Positions 7,445-10,406 of a stretch of 10,406 bases of DNA are shown here, one piece after another; the first letter of the stretch is position 1; each line of letters opens with the position of its first letter. Both the position numbers and the translations under genes were made by a program. Location of the stretch: contig CALBDV010000490.1 in NCBI GenBank assembly GCA_937927565.1, positions 1 through 10,406 of the forward strand. Direction: 5' to 3'. This stretch comes from an uncultured Holophagales bacterium. GTDB lineage: Bacteria; Acidobacteriota; Thermoanaerobaculia; UBA5066. The notes beneath the pieces were generated by a model. It saw only the letters and a program-made list of their open reading frames with translations, was not told the origin of the DNA and ran no database searches.

Positions 7445-8701
7445 ATGAGTGTGGGAATCGAGGCCATGAACATGTTCGCGGGCACCGCGTTCATCGACGT
7501 CGCGAAGCTCGCGCAGCACCGCGGCCTCGACACGGCGCGCATCGCGAACCTGTTGATGAGCGAGAAGACGGTGACGCTCCCGTGCGAGGATCCGATCACG
7601 TTCGGCGTGAACGCGGCGAAGCCGTTGATCGACGCGATGACGCCGGAGGAGCGGGACCGGATCGAGATGGTGATCACGTGCACGGAATCGGCCTTCGATT
7701 TCGGCAAGTCGATGAGCACCTACTTTCACCAGCTCCTCGGGCTGAGCCGCAACTGCCGTCTGTTCGAGCTGAAGAACGCCTGCTACTCCGGCGTGGCCGG
7801 GCTGCAGATGGCGGTCAACTTCGTCCTCTCCCAGACGTCACCGGGGGCGAAGGTCCTCGTCATCGCCACCGACATCGCCCGCTTCATGACGGTCGAGGGT
7901 GGCGACGGGCTGTCGGAGGACTGGTCGTTCTTCGAGCCGACCGCGGGGGCGGGGGCGGTGGCGATGATCGTCGGGGACGCGCCGCAGGTGTTCCAGATCG
8001 ACGTCGGGGCGAGCGGCTACTACGGATACGAGGTCATGGACACCTGCCGGCCCGTTCCCGACAGCGAGGCCGGGGATGCGGATCTGTCGTTGCTGTCCTA
8101 CCTCGACTGCTTCGAGGGGGCGTTTCGGGAATACCAGAAGCGCGTCGACGGGGCCGAGTTCACGACGACCTTCCGCTATCTCGCCATGCATACGCCGTTC
8201 GGGGGGATGATCAAGGGAGCGCACCGCGACATGATGCGCAAGACGGTCAAGGCGGCGCCGAAGGAGATCGAGGCCGATTTCGAGCGTCGGCTGGGTCCGG
8301 GGCTGAGGCGCTGCCAGCGGGTGGGGAACATCATGGGCGCGACCACCATGCTGTCGCTCATGAGCACCATCGAGAACGGCGATTTCGAGGTCCCGGCGAG
8401 AATCGGCTGCTACTCCTACGGATCGGGTTGCTGCTCCGAGTTCTTCAGTGGCGTCGCTACGAAGGAGGGGCAGGAGCGTGTGCGGTCGCTGCGCATGGGA
8501 GAGCACCTCGACCGGAGATACGAGCTGACGATGGACGAGTACGACAGCCTCCTCGCGACCAGCAGCGCCGTCAAGTTCGGGACGCGCAACGTCGTTGTCG
8601 ACACGGCGTTCCTTTCCCAGGCCAGAGGCGCGCAGGGAAAGGAGACGCTGTTCCTTGCGGAGATCCGGGAGTTCCACCGGCGGTACGAGTACGGCGCGTA
8701 G
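7445..8701 (+). CDS. pksG: HMG-CoA synthase homologue for polyketide beta-branching
   Basis: This 418-residue enzyme is of the PksG/BaeG/CurD type. In this family it adds an acetyl group from a donor ACP onto the beta-keto group of an ACP-bound polyketide, giving an HMG-like intermediate that two enoyl-CoA hydratase homologues then dehydrate and decarboxylate to a beta-branch. Catalytic residues are Glu81 (CTESAFD), Cys113 (KNACYSG) and His249 (AMHTPFGG), each one position from the numbering I recall for CurD. GVNAAKP, SEDWSF, GYYGYEVMDTCRP, CQRVGNIMGA and YSYGSGCCSEF are also family signatures. The length is normal and no residue looks broken. The start has a good ribosome binding site and the N-terminus (GIEAMNMF) matches the family. 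Donor ACP, decarboxylating KS and hydratases are not in the window. Of its 29 arginines only 4 use AGA/AGG. The symbol is by homology. Confidence 0.97.
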   Translation: MSVGIEAMNMFAGTAFIDVAKLAQHRGLDTARIANLLMSEKTVTLPCEDPITFGVNAAKPLIDAMTPEERDRIEMVITCTESAFDFGKSMSTYFHQLLGLSRNCRLFELKNACYSGVAGLQMAVNFVLSQTSPGAKVLVIATDIARFMTVEGGDGLSEDWSFFEPTAGAGAVAMIVGDAPQVFQIDVGASGYYGYEVMDTCRPVPDSEAGDADLSLLSYLDCFEGAFREYQKRVDGAEFTTTFRYLAMHTPFGGMIKGAHRDMMRKTVKAAPKEIEADFERRLGPGLRRCQRVGNIMGATTMLSLMSTIENGDFEVPARIGCYSYGSGCCSEFFSGVATKEGQERVRSLRMGEHLDRRYELTMDEYDSLLATSSAVKFGTRNVVVDTAFLSQARGAQGKETLFLAEIREFHRRYEYGA

Positions 8702-8705
8702 CCGA

Positions 8706-8733
8706 GGGTGACCAGACGGAACCGTGGTCACCC
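8706..8733 (+). terminator. Perfect 9-bp inverted repeat just after the HMG-CoA synthase stop
   Basis: GGGTGACCA (8706-8714) pairs with TGGTCACCC (8725-8733) around a 10-base loop that contains a smaller CGG/CCG pair. It begins four bases after the TAG. No T-run follows, so it is either an atypical terminator, an RNA 3'-end stem or a dyad operator. The symmetry is certain; the function is a guess. Confidence 0.4.
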
Positions 8734-8740
8734 GATCGGC

Positions 8741-8761
8741 GCGCGGGCGTCACGCCCGCGC
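8741..8761 (+). terminator. Very strong 9-bp GC stem with 3-base loop
   Basis: GCGCGGGCG (8741-8749) pairs perfectly with CGCCCGCGC (8753-8761) around TCA. It directly follows the previous stem. Being all G/C with a tight loop, it should fold firmly in RNA. A T-tract is missing, so classical intrinsic termination is uncertain. Confidence 0.4.
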
Positions 8762-8791
8762 TGCAGGCGGACTCCTCACTCAGACACCGCG

Positions 8792-8817
8792 AACGGGCGC
8801 CGTCCTCACGGCCCGTT
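8792..8817 (+). repeat. Bulged inverted repeat (7 + 3 bp)
   Basis: AACGGGC (8792-8798) pairs with GCCCGTT (8811-8817). Inside, CGT (8801-8803) pairs with ACG (8808-8810) around CCTC, leaving a two-base bulge (GC) on the left arm. It lies midway in the spacer. No function can be assigned. Confidence 0.4.
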
Positions 8818-8917
8818 GGCGACCGAGGAGTCTTCCCCCGGTGTCCACAGTCCGGGGTGTACGGGCGAACCGTCGCGCTGAGGGCGCGCAGCAGGTCACG
8901 ACGAGCCGACAGAGAGC

Positions 8918-8925
8918 GGGAGGAG
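8918..8925 (+). promoter_or_regulatory. Ribosome binding site deciding the flavin reductase start
   Basis: GGGAGGAG lies just before the ATG at 8928 (GGAGG core at 8919-8923, four bases upstream). It favours this start over any codon in the 204 bases of open frame upstream. The protein from here begins with the short strand and NRLIRSAT segment expected of the family. Confidence 0.75.
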
Positions 8926-8927
8926 AA

Positions 8928-10130
8928 ATGAGACGGGACGACTATAGGGTGTTCTCGGAGGGCCGGCTCGGCGACCTGGCGGTCAAGAACCGCCTCATTC
9001 GCTCTGCGACCTACGAGTGTGGAATGACGGAGAGGGGCGAGGTCACACCCGCGATTCTCGACCTCTACCGAAACCTCGCGAACGGTGGTGTGGGAGCCAT
9101 CATCACGGGTCACATGGCGGTGAGGCGTGACGGGCAGTTGGACGATCGGCAGATCTGCGTCTATGAAGATGCGCACATTGCCGAGATCTCCCGAATCGCG
9201 GATGTCGTTCACGGCGCCGGGACGAACTGCAGGATCATCGCGCAGCTGAGCCACACGGGTAGACAAGTGCCGCACGACAACGTGCTGGCGGAGTGCGTAG
9301 GCCCCTCGGCCGTGCCCTCTCCGGTCCTGAAGAAGCGCGGCAGAGAGCTGACGGTGAAGGAGATCCAGAGCATCGTCGGTAGCTACGTGGACGCGATAGT
9401 GAGAGTCAGGAAGGCGGGCTACGACGGAGTGCAGCTTCATGCGGCGCACGGGTATCTGCTGAGTTCCTTCCTCTCTCCCTATACCAACCGGCGCAACGAC
9501 GAGTACGGGGGAGCGATCGAGAAGCGCCTCGCGATCCTGAGAGAGATCATGGTCGAGGCAAGGAGGAGCGTCGGTACATTCCCGATACTGATCAAGATGA
9601 ACTGCACCGATCATGTCGAGGGTGGCATTGACGGACGATCCTTCCCGGAAGTCGCCGCGCAGGTGTCCGCCCTGGGGTTTGACGCCATAGAAGTCAGCGG
9701 CGGAATGTGGGACTGTCTGGTTCGGAGTGAAGAAGAGCTGGGCTTCCTGCCGCTCCCCATTCCGGAAGCGCGAACGCGGATCAACAGCCCGGAGAAGCAG
9801 TCCTACTTCGTGGAGTGTGCCGGAGAGCTCGATCTGAACATCCCGGTGATCGTCGTCGGAGGCCACAGAGACATCGAGGCGATGGAGCAGATCCTGATCA
9901 GAGGGAAGGCGGACTTCCTCTCGCTCAGCCGGCCTCTCGTCAGTGAGCCCCACTTGCCGAACCGCTGGCTCGAAGGCACGGGAGGCGACAGAGCAGAGTG
10001 TGTGTCGTGCAATTCGTGTCTGGTCGAGGTGAAGGTCAACCCACTCAAGTGCGTGCTCAAGCAGAACAGGCTCAAGCAGAAGATCGTGAAGAACACCCTG
10101 CCGCGTGCATGGAGACTGGTCTTCAAGTAG
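8928..10130 (+). CDS. Old Yellow Enzyme-type NADH:flavin oxidoreductase with C-terminal Cys4 motif
   Basis: This 400-residue TIM-barrel flavoenzyme of the OYE/2,4-dienoyl-CoA reductase class probably reduces an activated C=C bond using FMN. Evidence: NRLIRSATYE near residue 21, IIAQLSHTGRQ at 103-113, the HAAHGYL motif (His171, His174), SPYTNRRNDEYGG at 183-195 and the phosphate-binding-like VVGGH (309-313). At the C-terminus Cys358, 361, 364 and 375 (Cx2Cx2Cx10C) resemble the iron-sulfur ligands of dienoyl-CoA reductases, but the flavodoxin/NADPH half of those enzymes is missing, so electrons must come another way. No signal peptide is seen. Codon use differs from its neighbours: 17 of 36 arginines are AGA/AGG and three isoleucines are ATA. 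It lies 226 bases after the HMG-CoA synthase gene on the same strand. It could reduce an enoyl or branched intermediate in trans, or tailor the product; this is inference. Confidence 0.9.
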   Translation: MRRDDYRVFSEGRLGDLAVKNRLIRSATYECGMTERGEVTPAILDLYRNLANGGVGAIITGHMAVRRDGQLDDRQICVYEDAHIAEISRIADVVHGAGTNCRIIAQLSHTGRQVPHDNVLAECVGPSAVPSPVLKKRGRELTVKEIQSIVGSYVDAIVRVRKAGYDGVQLHAAHGYLLSSFLSPYTNRRNDEYGGAIEKRLAILREIMVEARRSVGTFPILIKMNCTDHVEGGIDGRSFPEVAAQVSALGFDAIEVSGGMWDCLVRSEEELGFLPLPIPEARTRINSPEKQSYFVECAGELDLNIPVIVVGGHRDIEAMEQILIRGKADFLSLSRPLVSEPHLPNRWLEGTGGDRAECVSCNSCLVEVKVNPLKCVLKQNRLKQKIVKNTLPRAWRLVFK

Positions 10131-10406
10131 CAGGTGCTGTCGGGAGACGAGAGGCCACGAGAAGGGTGCCGCAAGCGGGGGGCGTCTCGGGCGACAGGCG
10201 AGGCGTTTTCGCGGGGGCGATGGCGGCGCCTCCTTGACGCCGGAATCGTGTTCGCTGGTCGTTGAAGGGGCAGCACACGTTCAGTGCGGGTGTCGTTCAA
10301 TGACGATCAGCGGGTCGATGTCCGCTCGAGCGGTCGTGAGCCTGCCGGAGACGGTCCCTGTCGCGCATCAGGTCCTCACTGGCGATACGGGGAACCGGAC
10401 GGCCCG
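10131..10406. other. 276 bases without a supported gene
   Basis: After the reductase stop both strands lack a convincing gene. An ATG at 10300 opens a + frame to the window edge (35 residues, starting MTISGSMSARAVV) without a clear ribosome binding site or family resemblance; a gene starting there cannot be excluded. The - strand frames at the edge are short and unrecognised. A GTCGTTGAA (10258-10266) recurs imperfectly as GTCGTTCAA (10292-10300). CCGCTCGAGCGG (10322-10333) is a 12-base palindrome of a kind expected by chance in such DNA. Confidence 0.5.
10137..10197 (+). terminator. Possible terminator stem after the flavin reductase gene
   Basis: CTGTCG (10137-10142) pairs with CGACAG (10192-10197), and inside it GAGACG (10144-10149) pairs with CGTCTC (10183-10188). 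Together they form a 12-bp stem with a 1x3 internal loop and a 33-base apical loop, starting six bases after the TAG. TTTT follows at 10206-10209, nine bases beyond the stem. The position suits a transcript end, but the long loop and distant T-run make this tentative. Confidence 0.35.

Larger units (their letters stand above)
8702..8927 (+). other. Hairpin-rich spacer between HMG-CoA synthase and flavin reductase genes
   Basis: No gene is supported in these 226 bases. An open frame runs through from 8724 into the reductase, but its Arg/Thr-rich translation does not look like part of the protein. At least five inverted repeats sit in a row, of which the first three are listed separately. The weaker ones are CCCCGG/CCGGGG (8836-8841 and 8852-8857) and CGCGC/GCGCG (8874-8878 and 8884-8888). 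No T-tract follows any of them and I see no convincing -35/-10 pair. The region could hold a Rho-independent-like stop, an attenuator or RNA-stabilising stems. Confidence 0.6.

Noticed and set aside
8724..8927. N-terminal extension of the flavin reductase
   Set aside because: The translation is low-complexity and the spacer is full of inverted repeats. The start at 8928 has a strong ribosome binding site and gives the expected N-terminus.
6613..8931. Long open frame (772 codons) across the hydrolase and HMG-CoA synthase genes
   Set aside because: It is the Arg/Gly-rich out-of-frame shadow of two clear genes in G+C-rich DNA.
8571..9953. Long reverse-strand open frame over the flavin reductase
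   Set aside because: It is antisense to a well-supported gene, spans the spacer, and its translation shows no recognisable motifs.
10322..10333. 12-base palindrome CCGCTCGAGCGG as an operator
   Set aside because: A palindrome of this length is expected by chance at least once in 10 kb of such DNA, and no promoter or second copy is nearby.

Overview
The window is a piece of a trans-acyltransferase (trans-AT) modular polyketide synthase gene cluster from a G+C-rich bacterium. All recognisable genes are on the + strand. The DNA alone does not fix the phylum: G/C-ending codons dominate, and the enzymes belong to families shared by Bacillus, Pseudomonas, myxobacterial and uncultured-symbiont trans-AT clusters.

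Layout: (1) positions 1-6695 are the 3' part of a very large PKS gene, open at the left edge. It encodes the tail of an acyl carrier protein (ACP), a module KS-KR-ACP, then KS-DH, where it stops. No AT domain lies between KS and KR or between KS and DH, so the extender units must be loaded in trans. (2) Positions 6692-7399 encode a PksB/BaeB-like metallo-beta-lactamase-fold hydrolase, coupled to the PKS by an ATGA overlap. (3) Positions 7445-8701 encode a PksG/BaeG-like HMG-CoA synthase homologue, the carbon-carbon bond-forming enzyme of polyketide beta-branching. (4) A 226-base spacer is dense in inverted repeats. (5) Positions 8928-10130 encode an Old Yellow Enzyme-type flavin reductase with four C-terminal cysteines that look like an iron-sulfur site, and with codon use unlike its neighbours. 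(6) The last 276 bases hold no gene I can support, only an imperfect inverted repeat just after the reductase stop.

How the genes fit together: the PKS extends a chain, reduces it with what looks like a B-type KR, and passes it to KS2-DH, which probably forms an E double bond. This order (KS-KR-ACP then KS-DH) resembles a dehydrating bimodule, but the second KS keeps its full Cys-His-His set. The HMG-CoA synthase would add an acetate-derived beta-branch at another module, because its partners (donor ACP, decarboxylating KS, two enoyl-CoA hydratases) are absent here and the one complete ACP lacks the usual branching Trp. The hydrolase is probably an editing or thioester-hydrolysing helper. The flavin reductase is a candidate trans-acting or tailoring enoyl reductase.

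Points most worth a second look: the PKS ends at a DH without an ACP, the DH has Glu for Gly in its first motif, the reductase has a Cys4 motif and different codon use, and the spacer before the reductase is rich in hairpins.
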